Shown piece by piece: positions 33,661 to 46,400 of a DNA stretch of 64,000 bases; within the stretch, counting starts at the first letter, position 1; each line of letters opens with the position of its first letter. Origin of the DNA: Rhodosporidiobolus odoratus. Its lineage: Eukaryota > Basidiomycota > Microbotryomycetes > Sporidiobolales > Sporidiobolaceae. Position numbers and translations under genes: made by a program. Location of the stretch: contig JAOANU010000010.1 in the NCBI GenBank assembly GCA_034387635.1, positions 62,001 to 126,000 on the forward strand, in the 5' to 3' direction. Under the pieces are notes generated by a model. It saw only the letters and a program-made list of their open reading frames with translations. It did no database searches and had not been told where the DNA came from.

Positions 33661-35453
33661 ATGAGCGTCACACTGCAGCCTTCGAGTCAACTGGCATTCC
33701 AACGTATGTACTCCCGCGCTTTCTCACGCAGTACTCGCTTGACCTCATCATCGTAATCCCCTTCCCCATGCACGCCCTTCGACATGACCCATTCCTGCAT
33801 GCCCCACGCTGCACCGACCCCTTGTCTACCACCTTATTCGCACCTGCAAATGCACACCCCACACGCGCCATGTGAACCGACGGTTCTCAATCCCTTCCGA
33901 TGGCAACGACCTCAAATGGCGGCATCTCCATCCTCCCCTCCTTCTTGGCCCCGTCGCTGGCCTCGCAGGCCCTTTCACCCAGCTCGTCAAGCGTACCCTC
34001 CAGGTCACCAACCACAACTCGCAAGCCGTCATCTACAAAGTAAAGACTACAGCGCCAAAGACCTACTGCGTCCGCCCCAATGCCGGACGCATCGAGAGCG
34101 GCGAGACGGTAGAGGTTCAAGGTACGTCTGCTGACTGCAAGCCCTGCTGGTAGAAAAGCTGGTTTTGGTTCACTTCCGCTGATCCTCTACTCTTCCGCAG
34201 TTCTCCTCCAGCCTATGCGCGAAGACCCTCCTGCCAGCGCCAAATGCCGCGACAAGTTCTTGGTTCAGAGCACTGTCATCACGCCGGACAGGGAAGACTT
34301 GGCATTGCCGGAGCTGGTTCGTCCTGTCCTACTGGTCTCTCCCCATCCTTCCAAACAAGCCTGACCTACATTCCTCCTCCTCCCCCCTGACCTCGCCCAT
34401 ACGTTGCGTCGGTCTCCTTCACTTGCAGTGGCAAGCGGTGGAGCGCGATTCGAAGAACCTCGCGGAGGGACAGCCGAACCCGATCTTCGAGCAGAAGATC
34501 AGGTGCACTTACCTGCCGGCAGAGAATGCCGAGGGCTCAATGGGAGGTATTCCGGAAGAAGTACGTCAACCTTTATCTGTCTCCCCCTTACTTCGTCAAT
34601 CCTTCCTTCGCCTCTTGCCGGCTTGCCTATCTTGCAGCAATTGGCCCTTCTCCCACGCACTGACTGTATATCTCGGTCTTCTGCCTTGTAGACCCACGCC
34701 CGCCTCGCCTCGACCAACACCAGTCACGCCGGCGACTCCTCCTTCGTCTCTTCTATTGGTACCCCCTCCTCTAACCAACCCTTCGATTCCCCCTCGAGCG
34801 GCATGTCCCAGACTGCCTCTCGCGAAGCGCCTCCCTCTCCTTCCCCCTCTCCTCCCAGCACCACGCTCGCCGCCAAAGCCCAAGATGCAGCCAACGCTGC
34901 CGGACACGCCGCTGCGAACGCGGCTTCTTCCGCCGGAGCGCCCAACTTGGCCAAAGCGATCGATGACCGTACCCCTGCCCCCGCTACCACTACCACTTCC
35001 TCCTCATTCTCGACCAAGACGGTCAATGGCAACACGAGCGGAGCAGCAGGAGGCGAAAACGCCGAACTCGCCTCGCTTCGTTCCGAACTCGCTTCCGCCA
35101 AAGCTGAGATCTCGCGCCTCAAGACTCAGTTGGACGCGGCAGAGACTACCGCGGCGACGTTGCGTTCGAGAGGGGTTACTACCAAGGGTGTGGAGGGGGA
35201 GAAGGCGGGTGTTGGAGCGAGTACGGCTGTTGTTGAGATGAAGGGTGCCGAGGGGGTACCGGTTCAGGTGGTGGCTGGGGTGGCGTTTGGAGTGTTTGTT
35301 GTTACTTGGTGCGTCGTGTTGCCCTCGCTTGGATCGTCTCGTCTCTGGCCCCAGACGTCGCCTGCAGCGGCCGCGTCGTTGCAGTGAGGCATGAATGGCG
35401 GCCAAGCACTTTTCTGACATGTCCTCGTTTTCTTCCACAGGCTCTTCTTCTAA
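33661..35453 (+). CDS. VAP/Scs2-like ER membrane protein (MSP domain)
   Basis: Six exons (33661-33703, 33969-34121, 34201-34316, 34429-34560, 34692-35308, 35441-35453) give 357 residues. The short first exon encodes MSVTLQPSSQLAFQ, and the join to RPFTQLVKRTLQVTNHN builds the start of a major-sperm-protein domain. KTTAPKTYCVRPNAGRIESG is the FFAT-binding signature of VAPs. After the domain come a Ser/Pro/Ala-rich linker, a coiled coil (ELASLRSELASAKAEISRLK) and a C-terminal tail anchor (VPVQVVAGVAFGVFVVTWLF) completed by the last 13-nt exon. VAPs sit in the ER, bind FFAT-motif lipid-transfer proteins and form membrane contact sites; Scs2 also controls phospholipid synthesis through Opi1 in yeast. 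Confidence 0.93.
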
Positions 35454-36189
35454 ACCACCCAGCGCCTTTTCATACCTCGTCGGGGTCAAACCTCGCCTGG
35501 CTTCTTTCCTCCGACTCGCCCAAAAGCAGTACCCGTGTCGTCCCATTTCTTGATCCCTTCTTCGTAGTCTTCTTCTTGTGCGTCTTCTAGCTTGCTCGTA
35601 TTCGCTTCCTTTCTGTGCTCCTCCCCTCCTCTCCCCTGCTGCCTTTCCTCTTCCTCCGATACGAACACGACGAAAACTTGTCGTTCCGATACTCACCCAC
35701 CCTCGCCGTAGTCTTCTCTGCTTTTCAACACTGTGCAATTCTTTTCTCTGTCATGGGGTGCCTGGCATCTGGCGGGACTTGATCGCTTGATCGATGCGTG
35801 TCGAGGCTCGCCAATCGAATCCGAGGCCTTGATTGAGAAGGCTAATGGTAATGAAGCGCGACAACACAGTTCATGGACAGACGGCCTGACGGATGTAGAC
35901 TCCGATTGCACTGATCCTAGAGACAGAGACAGCCTGAAGATCAGATAACACTTAGACTGAAAAGAGAAAAGGAAAGGAAGCAACACCCTGTAACCGAGCA
36001 CAAACCCAAGCCGTTCTTTTCAAGCCTTGTGCTCCTCCTCCTCGGCCTTCTTCGCTCCCACCGCCTCAATGCCTAAAAGCCCCCTCTCCTCCCTCCGAAC
36101 CCAACTTCCAACCCTTCCTCAACTTTCACCCACTCTTCCCCCCCAGCTCTTCATGACTGCTCCTACGTCCTCTCCTGAGAATTGATAGC
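35454..36189. other. VAP gene 3' flank; possible further remnant of the O-methyltransferase pseudogene
   Basis: About 735 bases with no intact gene. A purine-rich minus-strand stretch around 36010-36150 could be a decayed continuation of the neighbouring pseudogene, but I cannot align it with confidence. Confidence 0.35.
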
Positions 36190-36637
36190 GCTCATCATTT
36201 GCAAGTCGAGCAAGTAGAGAAGGGGACATGAAGCGCTGCTTCCCCGGCGGTTTGAGCTTCGCGAAGGGTCTCGGGCTACATGTGCTTCGATGGCGACCCT
36301 GATAAGAAGACGAGAGGTGGAACTAAACAAGGCGAAGGGTGTCAGCTTGAAGACCGTGCGTTTGGATACAAGAAAGAAAAGGAAAACTCACCCGGACTTG
36401 CATTTCCAGCACGCGACCTGAACCTTGGACAGGCGCGACAATCTCTTTGGAGAGGTAAGCGGCCTGGACTACGATCGAAGAGGGGGCAGTGGGTACAAAG
36501 TTGGTGTCGTCAAGAGAGGGAAGAGCGACATCAGTCCGAATGATGCGATCCACCGCCGAGTTGAACTCGTCGCGCAAGGCTACGAGCTGTTCGATGCCAC
36601 TGCGGTTCAGAGTGTCGTCCTTGCTGTCATTGCGCAT
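36190..36637 (-). pseudogene. Decayed paralog of the O-methyltransferase (N-terminal part only)
   Basis: From an ATG at 36637 the minus strand encodes NRSGIEQLVALRDEFNSAVD and VALPSLDDTNFVPTAPSS, which align without gaps to exon 1 of the O-methyltransferase at 5613 (DRSGLAALIALRDSLNSSID, AVPSLDSFDDVLARPSA). The exon 1 donor is conserved (GTGAGT, intron to about 36323), and the next exon starts FHLSSS like the parent. One extra base then breaks the frame; after the shift RVAIEAHVA and GEAALHV still match. Nothing recognisable follows, and the methyltransferase domain is absent. Confidence 0.8.
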
Positions 36638-36852
36638 CCTGTCTGCGTAGTGAAAGGGAGGAAGAAGAAGAATGCGAGAATAGAATTTGGCGCCGGTAGC
36701 GAGCGACAGAGGTAAAAAAAAGTCGAGCGAAGGGCAATCGACCGAGCCACGCATTCCCGGCAACTAGGAGGTCAGACAACCCAGATGGAACATCTCGCGG
36801 CGAGCGACAATCTCTTCTCCTCACCAAAAGTGTCTGTTCAGAAGACGCCAGT

Positions 36853-39800
36853 CTACTGCCTTAAGTCATCAAGCGGTGCGTCGAGCCACGACCAGTCTGT
36901 CGCCTGACCCGGAAAGAGCGATTCCCTGCGGCGTCGGGGGGTGAACAGCGTCAACCAAAAGAAAGCAGCGAGGATGTAAGAGAGAAAAGTCAGCGTACCA
37001 GTAGTTGGCATCTTCTCCCATCGAGTTGCCGAAAGAGAGAGTCGAGAGAGGGTCGAGCTGCATAGACTGTACAGCCTCGAGAAGGAGGCAGAGCAGCAAA
37101 ACAAGCGAAAGTAACCAATGAACGGTCAGGAACGGCTTGGACAAAGGAGAAGAAAAAGAACTGACCGCAGCCGGCGTCGGCAACGGCAAAGTAGAAGAGA
37201 CAGGAACGTCCGCTGCCGCAGGTAGTGAAGAGCCAGCAGCTTGTGCGAGAGCGGGCGGCGGAGGGAGGATAGCTGCACCAGAAGCGGCGGCGGTCGACGA
37301 CGCCGTTGCATGCGAAGCCGAGGAGGCGGGACCACCAGTGGAGTCTGCCGTGGATGCTGCCGATGGCGTGCAGACGACGCGGATGGCGAGCTGAAAGAAG
37401 CGAGAGATGAAAGCTGCGGTCGAGCTTTTGTCGCCTCCGCTTGCAGACTCGCAGGCTCGGTAAACTATACAAGACGAAGGTCAGCTCAAGGTCAGATGTG
37501 GAATAAGCGAAGAGGACGCACTTCGCTCCATCCACTCAAGCATACTCGTCTGATTGGAAGGGTAAACCGCTCTGAACAGTTTGACGAGAAACTCGCCAAA
37601 GCTGAACATGGTGACTCCAAGGGTGTCCTGCCAGTAAGCTACCATACCCGCCGAAGCGAGTTCTTCGAAGGCATCGACGAATGCCGAGGATGCAACCATG
37701 AACTTGGCTAACGTGACTCCCTTTCCTTCGAACCCTACTGCGGCGAGGACGGCCCGATTGAGCTGTACGCTGGCGGACGCGAGGAAGAAGGTAACTCGGC
37801 GTGTTGAGCGAGGGTTGAGAGGTGTGCCGTTGTTCTCGAGGTATCGTTGCGACGTTGCTTCCAGAACAGCTTCGAGGTGGGCAGCGAGAGCCCGAGCGTG
37901 GGCGGGACGAGCGCGAGCGATGTCCTTGCTTAGCCGCTGGACTTTAATCCATCTGGAGAGGCAGACAGTAAGCAAGCAAAGGGGAGATTACCGAGAGAAC
38001 GCTCACTCGAGATTGGCGGACTGCTCAAGATCGTCCGTCACGCCGTACGGTCTGGTCTCTTCCACCCATTTCTCGAAGTTCATGCGGTACTGTGGGATCA
38101 TACATGTCTGACGGGTAGCGTTCAACTGAGTGTGTCAGCCGCAGCATGGGGAATTTCGGTAGCTGAGAAACAACCTGAACGAACCTGGTGATAGCCATCG
38201 TCTTCGTCCCACAGTTGTAACGGGTATCTGACAACGAAGATGTAGATCGAGCATCCATCAGAGCGTGGGATCGCAGTATATGGAGGGGATACGAGGAAGA
38301 AGGAATAGGAAGCGTTCGTCGTTAGCAAGAGGTGCGTTGGGGAGGAAACCGAATGAGCGACCCACGTATGATCGAAAGCAATGCAGACGAGCCACGTCCG
38401 TTCTCGATCAATGATGAGGCGAGCCTCGTGCTCGTCCGCGGGCAAAAGTGTCGTCCGCTCCGCATGAAGGTGAAGTTGCAAAGCTGCGCAATTGAGAAGG
38501 TCAGCACGAAGAAAAACCTGGAAGCCCCCAGAACGTACCCATCCGAATAGCAATGCCAATCCTGAGCCAAGCGGTATTGTCCTCTGCTTCCTTGTAAAAG
38601 ACCGTGATGAAGATTGATTGAATCAGGCCGAGCGATGCCTTGCCGTCGACTATTCCTCGGGCGATCAGCTGCTTCGCCGTAGCTAGTAGGGAGGGGTACA
38701 GATCCTTGCGGATAAACTTGGCTGCAACGGCGACGACCGACGCGAAGAGTACGGTGGAGGTGCGGCGGACGTGTTGCACAGTATGGAAGAAAGGGTCGAG
38801 GAGGATGACAAAGCCGTTCAGCTCGGTATGGTAGCTGCAGAAGGAAAGAGTCAGGAGTCCAGGAAAACAAGGGTGGAGCGCGCAGGGAGGGACAGGGTCA
38901 AGAAACCTGAAAGAGAAGCCCGGTGAAGGTGGAACTCTAGGACGTACAAAGTGAACAGCTGGGCCGCCTCGATTTCACTTAGAATGTCTGCAATAGCACG
39001 GTCAGGCTTGAGCAACCACCTTAGTGAGCAGCGGACATACGCATGTCAATCGGATCTGCCTCCCTCAATGTCGGCTCAACAGAAGGCTTATTCGTCGGCC
39101 GCATTGCCGCCTGACTGTTCGAAGCCAGATTTGCCAGATTCGCGAGCGCGGTCTCCTTGGCCTGTGCGCATTCTAACAAGCTCAGCGAAGGTAGAGAAGG
39201 TCGAGGGCTCGGAATCGATCGGGGTGTGTCGGCGAAGGGCGAATGCGAGCTTGCGGTTGGTGCAGGGGAGAATCCGCTGACTCGCCTTGTCGACGCGAGG
39301 ATAGATGAGGGTGGGAAAGGATAGGACTGCTGGCATTGCGCTACGAGGGGCGGAAGCGAAGTGGGAGCCTGGATGGGCTGAGGAAGCGACGCTCCCGCAA
39401 TGGAAGTTTGCGGTGCCGAGTGCTGAGAGAGCGCGGATCGAAGGCCCGAGGACTGAGGTAGTGAAGCCTGGGGAAGAGAGGTGCGGCGCAGAAGAGGCTG
39501 AGGAAAGGATGGCAATGTGTCTAGAGGGTTCGGGTTGGCGGTCGCGGCGAGGAGGGCGAGGGCGTCGAAGGGCGCATCTGCGTTGACAAAGAGGGAGGTC
39601 AGGCGAGGGCCAGAATGAGAAGCGGACAACAGGCAGTACCTCGCAAGGATGAGGACAATGGCGGAAGTGTCGAACTCGATGCAACTGGTATTGACGTTGA
39701 CGGCGTCGAGGTGACCGGCTCATCATCTGCTTGAGAGCCTCTTCTGCAATGAAAGACTGCGTCAAGGTGCAGTTATCCAGGAGTCGCCGGACGACACTGA

Positions 39801-40133
39801 CGTTGACCTGTTCTTCGGTTTCCTGCCCCGTTTCTGCGGTGTTGTCCACTCGCAGTCGAGATCCAGGCGAGTACACCGTGCACAGCGCTGATTGCTGGGT
39901 TCTTGTGGCTGACAGCGAACCTATTAGACCGCCGGCGGAAAGCTGTCAGTCCACGCCGCGGGCCGTGGAGAAAAACACGAACGGCGAAAGAACGGAGAAA
40001 AGGGGAGGGGCCGGACTTTTATGGCTCGACAGCGAGTGCACGCTGCTTTAAGCTGCTTGGGCTTTTCGTCTTCGTCTTGCTCGAGCGGGGCAGACTCGAC
40101 GGCACCGGGTATCGCAGGGTCAGAGTCGCTCAT
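36853..40133 (-). CDS. Zn(II)2Cys6 fungal transcription factor
   Basis: Thirteen minus-strand exons give 785 residues: 40017-40133, 39808-39920, 39640-39743, 39041-39577, 38948-38987, 38539-38834, 38366-38483, 38185-38227, 38007-38125, 37522-37952, 37166-37464, 36999-37066, 36853-36925. The binuclear cluster is formed across the first intron: ACTRCRAIK then VRCQPQEPSNQRCARCTRLD and DCEW, matching C-x2-C-x6-C-x9-C-x2-C-x6-C; a basic linker follows (KRGRKPKNRRG). After a Ser/Gln/Pro-rich stretch comes a helical regulatory region of the Fungal_trans type (LNGFVILLDPFFHTVQHVRR onward). The C-terminus is Ala/Pro-rich and acidic (DWSWLDAPLDDLRQ), resembling an activation segment. It likely binds CGG-type half sites in promoters. 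Targets are unknown; the DUF1479 gene is divergent from it. Confidence 0.88.
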
Positions 40134-40949
40134 TCCCGTTGCGGCTGGTGGGTCGGGGCTGGGCAGTGCTCAAGTCGGCAGTGGAAGGAGAACTGGTAAT
40201 GATGGCCGAGGCAATTGCTGGGCGGACTGAGTATGCGACAGCAGAATAATCTGCAAAAAGGATATCGGTGAGTGGGGGCGAGCGAGCGCGGACAGGCGAC
40301 GGGGGCTCACGGCAGGTCACAGCAGAGGGTGCGGGCGTGCTATTGACTAGCTGGAGGCAATGCGTCAAGCTCTCGGGTGTGTAGTGACACCCGACAATCA
40401 AGACTCGTTGGTGCTTCGATTGTTTCTTCCTTTCGTAACTCGTACACTGTTGCAAGCTGCTGTGCTAATGCTGCCTTGCCATGTCAGAAGTATCCTACAT
40501 GCTGCGCCCCGACCTCCACCCAACCTTCCCAAGGCCCTCGACGCCCTCCCTCACCCGTTCCACCTCTTCCTTCAACCAATCTCAGTTGCACCCCACACCG
40601 CTCGATTGCGCTGCAAGATACCACACGCTCGTCAAGAGCTGCTCCGTAGCTGCGTAGCGACTGTGCGCGGGAGCGATTCAGCTAATTGAGATCATCGGGG
40701 CTTTATTCGTTGCGCGGGCGAGTGTGACGGGCGCCGGTGAACACTTCCAGCTTCCCTCTTCCAGATGATTGTACGCCGGCTAATTTCACCCTCACCTGCA
40801 GCATCATCGACTTATTCTCTGATTTCTCCGTGTCCGCTATGCGTGACCGGACAAATGCCCGTTGCCCGTACTCGGCGTCGGGGACATGTTGTCCGCACGC
40901 TCTCGTGCATCTTTTCTGCTTCTCCACCGCTGCTTGCTTTGACGCTGCC
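40134..40949. other. Divergent promoter between the Zn2Cys6 regulator and the DUF1479 gene
   Basis: 816 bases between two divergent ATGs. No gene seen. Confidence 0.45.
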
Positions 40950-43015
40950 ATGCCCGCTCGTCTCACCCGCCACGCTGCCTGCGCCGCAGTCCGTTTCGCT
41001 CGCCGAAGCATCTCTACTTCGACATGTCGCCCAGCCGCTGCTACCACCCAACCCGTCGAGAAGAGTGAGGGCGACATCTCTAGTGTCTTCTCGTCACTCG
41101 GAGGCGATGCCTTTGTGCCGGTCCGTCCTTCCCCGCTTGTGCATGCTAAGTCAGTCCTTCTGACCGCAGCTTTTTTCTTTCTCCGCAGCTAGAGAAGCGA
41201 TTCTCGGACCTCAAGAAGAGCTTGTGGAACGACAATCTGTGGGAATCATGGAGGTCCGTACTGGCAGCTTTGGAAGAAAGGACTGGCGAGATTGAGGCAA
41301 AAGGGAATGCGGTTTGTTTCGTCTTCTTTTCCCATTCTGGGCCCCACCTGCCAAATTCCGTGACTGCATTCTCTCACGCCCTGTAGAATAAGTTGTGTGC
41401 GAAGCTGACCTTCTGCCTTCTAGGTCATTCCGCAAGTTGAGTACAAAGACATCGCATCTGGCAGGCTTTCCCCCGACACTATCGCCGAAATCAAGCGTGT
41501 CGGAACTGCCGTGATCCACGGCGCAGTGGGGCAAGAGGAAGCCATCGGCTGGAAGAAGGATGTCCAGGCGTACATTCAAGCTAACCGGGAAAAAGCTCGA
41601 GGCTTTCCTGCCGATAATCCCATTGCGAGTTTTGATTTCGTCTTTTCCATGCGTCGCTCCGATCTGACCACTATCATTTCTACAGGTCTGGGAAGTCTAC
41701 AACTCGGTCGCGCAAATCGCCGCTCGTTCGCATCCCAACATCGTCGACACCCAGCGTTTCTTGCTCACCCTCTTCCACACCTCGAATCCAAACTCGCCGG
41801 TCAGCGTATCCAATCCAATGTCATACTTCGACCGCTTACGCATTCGGTCGCCGGGCGATGCTGCTTTCGCTTTGGGTCCGCATATCGACGGGGGGAGTCT
41901 GGAGAGGTGGGAAGATCCTGCCTTCCGGTCATGCTGGTAAGCTTCCCATCTCTTACCAGCTTCGCCGCTCACGTCACCTTCTTGATTTTCCATACAGGCA
42001 AGAGATCCTCAAAGGCGGCCCCAACCCTCATATCCGCCACGACTCGTACGACCTCTCACCTCGCCTCGACGCCAAAACCGATCTGTACGACGGAGCCGGT
42101 CAATGCTCCGTCTTCCGTATGTTTCAAGGATGGACCGCTTTGAGTGATACATCGCCCAATGAGGGCACTCTCAAGGTATTCCCCGACCTTGATCTGGCTA
42201 CATCGTGTGCGTTCTCGTTCTTGCTTCACCCGCCTTCGTTTTTCTTGCACTGACTCGCGTCTTTCCTTTCCGACGACTTGGTGGCAGATCTCATTCTTCG
42301 CCCATTCTTCCGTCCCAAGGTTGGTCGCGACGAGAAACTAGCTTTCGAAGACTGGGAGCTCGACCTCGAGTCGACCGTCTTCCCTGGTTCCGTCAAAGGA
42401 AAGGGTAAGAAACTTTTTCCTTCCTGCCTTCCCAAGGGCGACGCTACTTCTAGTACTCGACTTGTGCGGAGGTCCTGACCGATCGCTTCGTCTGCAGGTC
42501 AGGAATTGACTGAATTTACCCACCCTCACCTCCGTCTCGACGTGACCATGACTTCCGTTCCTCGAGTTGTACCCGGTTCACAAGTGTGCGTTCATCTGCT
42601 TTCTTTCTTTTCTCGACTGGGCCCCTTCTCTACCCATCTACCTACAGACTCACGCCACCCCCTTGCGCACCCACGCACCCACAGATACTGGCACACAGAC
42701 GTGATTCACTCCGTCGAATCCCTCCACCGCGGCTCAACCGACTCCTCCGTCTTCTACATCCCCGCCGCACCTCTGACCGCTCACAACGCCCAGTACCTCT
42801 GCGAGCAACGCAAGCGGTTTCAAGCGGGAAAACCGCCGCAGGATTTTCCGGGTGGAGAGGGGGAGTCTAGGTTTGTCGGGAGGGCGACGGTGAGGGATAT
42901 TCTTGGTGAGGCAGGGAGAAGGGCTGTCGGGTATGCGAAGTTTGAGGTCGGGGAGGGGGAGACGGAAGGGGGAAAGAAGGTGATCGAGGAGGCGAACAAG
43001 ATCTTGTTCGGTTGA
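40950..43015 (+). CDS. DUF1479 protein (2-oxoglutarate/Fe(II) oxygenase-like)
   Basis: Eight exons (40950-41120, 41189-41311, 41424-41624, 41686-41936, 41998-42206, 42288-42404, 42498-42585, 42685-43015) give 496 residues. The first ~45 residues are Arg/Ala/Ser-rich without acids, suggesting a mitochondrial presequence. DUF1479 signatures: IKRVGTAVIHGAVGQEEAIG, RSHPNIVDTQRFL, SYFDRLRIRSPGDAAF, LGPHIDGGSLERWED (an H-x-D-type metal site), CSVFRMFQGW, and VPGSQVYWHTDVIHSVE (distal His). The family (YbiU in bacteria) has a jelly-roll fold related to 2OG/Fe(II) oxygenases, with no settled substrate. The third intron fits only as a GC-AG intron (donor GCGAGT at 41625), which restores DNPI-VWEVYNS as in homologs. 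Confidence 0.88.
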
Positions 43016-43444
43016 TCTGGTGAGGTTAACAACGATTTGCAGTAGCGCAACGTACACTTCAGAACACACACTTGTAGCCGTACAGACTCGCCAGGAGGCG
43101 ATGTTGAGACGACCTCCTGCCTTGCTCGGCGCACTAGCGAAGGAAACGACAAGATTAGACAGCCAGCCGTTAGAGCACGAGATAGAACGGTCTCTCGCGG
43201 GCCACGCGGGAGAAGGAGGACAGGAACTCGGGTTAAGCGCAAGACCATAGCGCAATAGAATAGGTTAATCGCGGCGACCGAATCAAGTAAAGAAAGGTGG
43301 AGAAGGGAGAAGGAAGGAAGGCAAAGCAAAATAGCCCGTAGGCGCGGATAAATAGGGTAGCAAAGACATGTGGGGTATCGAGAGTACGTGGATAGGGAAA
43401 GATGGGGGACACCAAGAGGAAAGTAAGGTGAAGGCGAAGAGGGA
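43016..43444. other. Convergent 3' intergenic region
   Basis: 429 bases between convergent stop codons, with no supported gene. Confidence 0.4.
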
Positions 43445-46400
43445 TTAACTGCGCCAGTTGAAAACATCTCGGTGCCCGTGGCTCCGGCTGTCTGCACTGT
43501 GCGTGGACGCTGCCGACGACGACGGGCCGCTAGGCTGCCTTGGCTCGATAAGTAAGGATTGTCGGTCTGAACGCGAAAGAACGGGTGAGTTGACCTTCTC
43601 AACAGGGAGATGAGTCTCGGAGAGAGGCACGCACAAAGCGACTGCGCGTCCTGACCGTTCTTGAGGCCTTCGAGCTGATGCGCAAGGTAGCCCTGAATCT
43701 CCGGGACCTCAACGAGTTGATACGGAACTTGGAACCGTTGTAGCTCGCCGATGATTCGGGCCATTTTCTGCGCATCGTACGGAGAGGTTCAGCGATTGGG
43801 TCCGGACAGGGGGAGACGAGGCAAGGAAAGGAACATACGTGGTAGCGGTCGAAGTTGATCAGACGCAAGGAAGAATCCATTGGTGACGGTCGTTCGGCGC
43901 GATTGCCCTCGAAAATGAAGATCAGGTCGGTCAAAAACAGCTGTGCAGAGGCAAAACTCGTGAGTACTTCACACAATCTTGCACAAGTGTTAAGACCAAA
44001 GCAGGAAGCTGCAACGTACCCCGACAAAAGGTAAGCAGGGCGGCACTGCCTGGCGAATCTTTTGCCTGTATTCGGAATAGTTCCTGGCGTGTTCCGTCGC
44101 CTTGCGCAAGACCTCGAAGGAAGTCTTGTACTTGGGTGCGAGGCCATCCCACGTCCGCTTCAGACGGGCGATAGTGGATGAGTTGAGAGCGGTGAAGACG
44201 GCAAAGAGGGCGTTGTAGTTGGCGAGCATGAGGAGACGCTGAGAAAGATGACGGAAGGTCGGTTCAAGTTGGACGAGAAAAGGGGAAAACCTGATTAACG
44301 TACCTCGCCCAGTTTGACAAAGTACTTGACCAGCCCCGTCCTCTTCTTCTGATCCTGCTCATTCAAGATAGTCTCCGCAATCCACCCCGTCAACCTCGTG
44401 CTCAACGCGCTCATCTTCCTCACGCTCGCGTGTCTCCCCTCTGCGTTTCCGCTGCTTTTCGACGCGCCCGAAGAGCCGAGAAGCTCGTCGGGACGGATCG
44501 CGCAGTACACGCGCGATTCCATGATGGTGAGCTGACGAGCGAGTTCGAGCGGATCGATGTCGATAACGGTAGGGTGGCGAGCAGTTGGTGAACGGAGAGC
44601 TTTGAGCAGGCTGGAGGTCACGAGAGGAGGAGGAGCGTTGATGGAGGTGGGGGAAGTGGGAGAGTAGGAGTCCGCCGTCGCAACAGGAGAGAAGGCAGCA
44701 GCAGGTTTCCCAGCTTTGAGTTTGTCGGTGCTCTGCATGCGGTGCAGGAAACCACCTCCGCCAGAAGATGCGCCTTCTCGCGTTCTTGTCGGACCCAGCG
44801 CCAGGGAAAGGGTTGATCCATTCATGCTAGCCATCGGGCTTCCGCCATTCCCACCCGAAGCGGTCGAGCCCAGACTGGTCGAACTGGCGTTTGTCGGGAC
44901 CTCGTCGAGACTTCCTCGTTCCCTCGCCAATGCAGCCTCTCGCTCGGCGGCCATAACCCGCTTGCTGACGAGGTCGACGAGGCGCTGACTGGCAGCAGGC
45001 ATAGCCGCCCGCAGTCTCCCTCTACACCACTCTAACAAGGAGTCGACAATCTCCTTGTCAGGTTCGTGCAGCCAGTACCCTTCAACCCAAGTCTTGAAGA
45101 AGTTGTAGATCCTTAATCGTATGGGAGTGAGCTTGCTGGCCGTCCACTGCTTCATCTCGTCGACGGAAAGGGCAGCTCCGGTCTCGGCATCCATAGGCGG
45201 CGGGAGATCGAAGCGGGAGAAGAGGAAAGAAGCGAGCTCGTGTGGCGTGGTGAACATGCGGAAGGTAAGAAGGAAGGTATTGGAGAAGGCGGCGTCGATG
45301 GTCGTGTCGTGTAGGGTCATGCGCTCGACGAGGCAGCGTAAGGTACCACCGCTGACGTGCCCATCCGCGTTGAAGGAAACCTCCTGCGGCCGGTAATCGC
45401 GCTCGAGGAACCAAGGGACATTGGCTCGGTCGCGAGAAGACGGCGAGGCGGGAACGGGGCCAGCGGTCGAGTTTTTCCGCTCTCGATCGGGCGTTGACGC
45501 TCGAGGGACGGACAACGCAGAGGAGGAGACGGGAGAAACGGGCACGACGGGAGAGCCGAAGGCGAGGTTTGGCGTAGTGGGGAGCTGCAGCGGGAGCGGT
45601 GGACTGGGGTTCTCCTTCTCCCAGCTGCTACTGGGGCTTGTTCTAGCCCCTCCGCTACTTCGACGGGTACTGCGCTTTGTCGAGGTGTACGAATTTCGCG
45701 GGCTCGTTTCGGCGGTATGGGCAGTGGCGATGGTGGAAGTGGTAGACATGGCGGTGGCGCGGGAAGAGGATTGGGCTGAACGGATAGAACGGGCAGAATG
45801 CCCAGAGCTAGAAGAGAAGGCTCGAGACATGGGCATGGAGGAAGGGGTTGTTCGCTCGGCAGAAGAGGAAGCCCAGTCTTCTGGAATTGGCGGCGGTGGG
45901 GGATGCGAAGAATAAGGCCCGTCGGCGAGGGATGCTGATGCGAAAGACGGGGAAGGTGCGCCATTGGACGAATTCGCAGAGGCCTTCTTCACGTGCACTG
46001 GAGAGAGGGAGATAGAGCTTGTCTTGACGCTCCGTTCGGAGCCGAGCATCCGCTGCGCAGACGGCGGCGAGCTCGGCGCCGTCTCGACTGTCGCGGTGCT
46101 GCTCCCGCTCTCTGCATCCTCTTCCTCGTCCGCCTCCTCGAGCTTGAGATCCGTCTCGAAGCGTCCGCGCAGGTTGCCCAAGCTCGTAGCTTTCCGCCCG
46201 AGCATGCTCAAGGTATGGGGATTTCGCCGCCTGCCAGTCAGACCGCCCTCCGCTTCCGCCTCCGCCTCGCGCTCGTCGCCGGAAAGAGCGTCGGCGAACT
46301 TCCCTGGCTCAGTAGGAGAGCGACCCGCCGCGGAGAGGTGGCCTTCGTCGCTTGACGCATCGCCGTCTCCACCCTGCGCCTCATGCCCATTCTGCGACGC

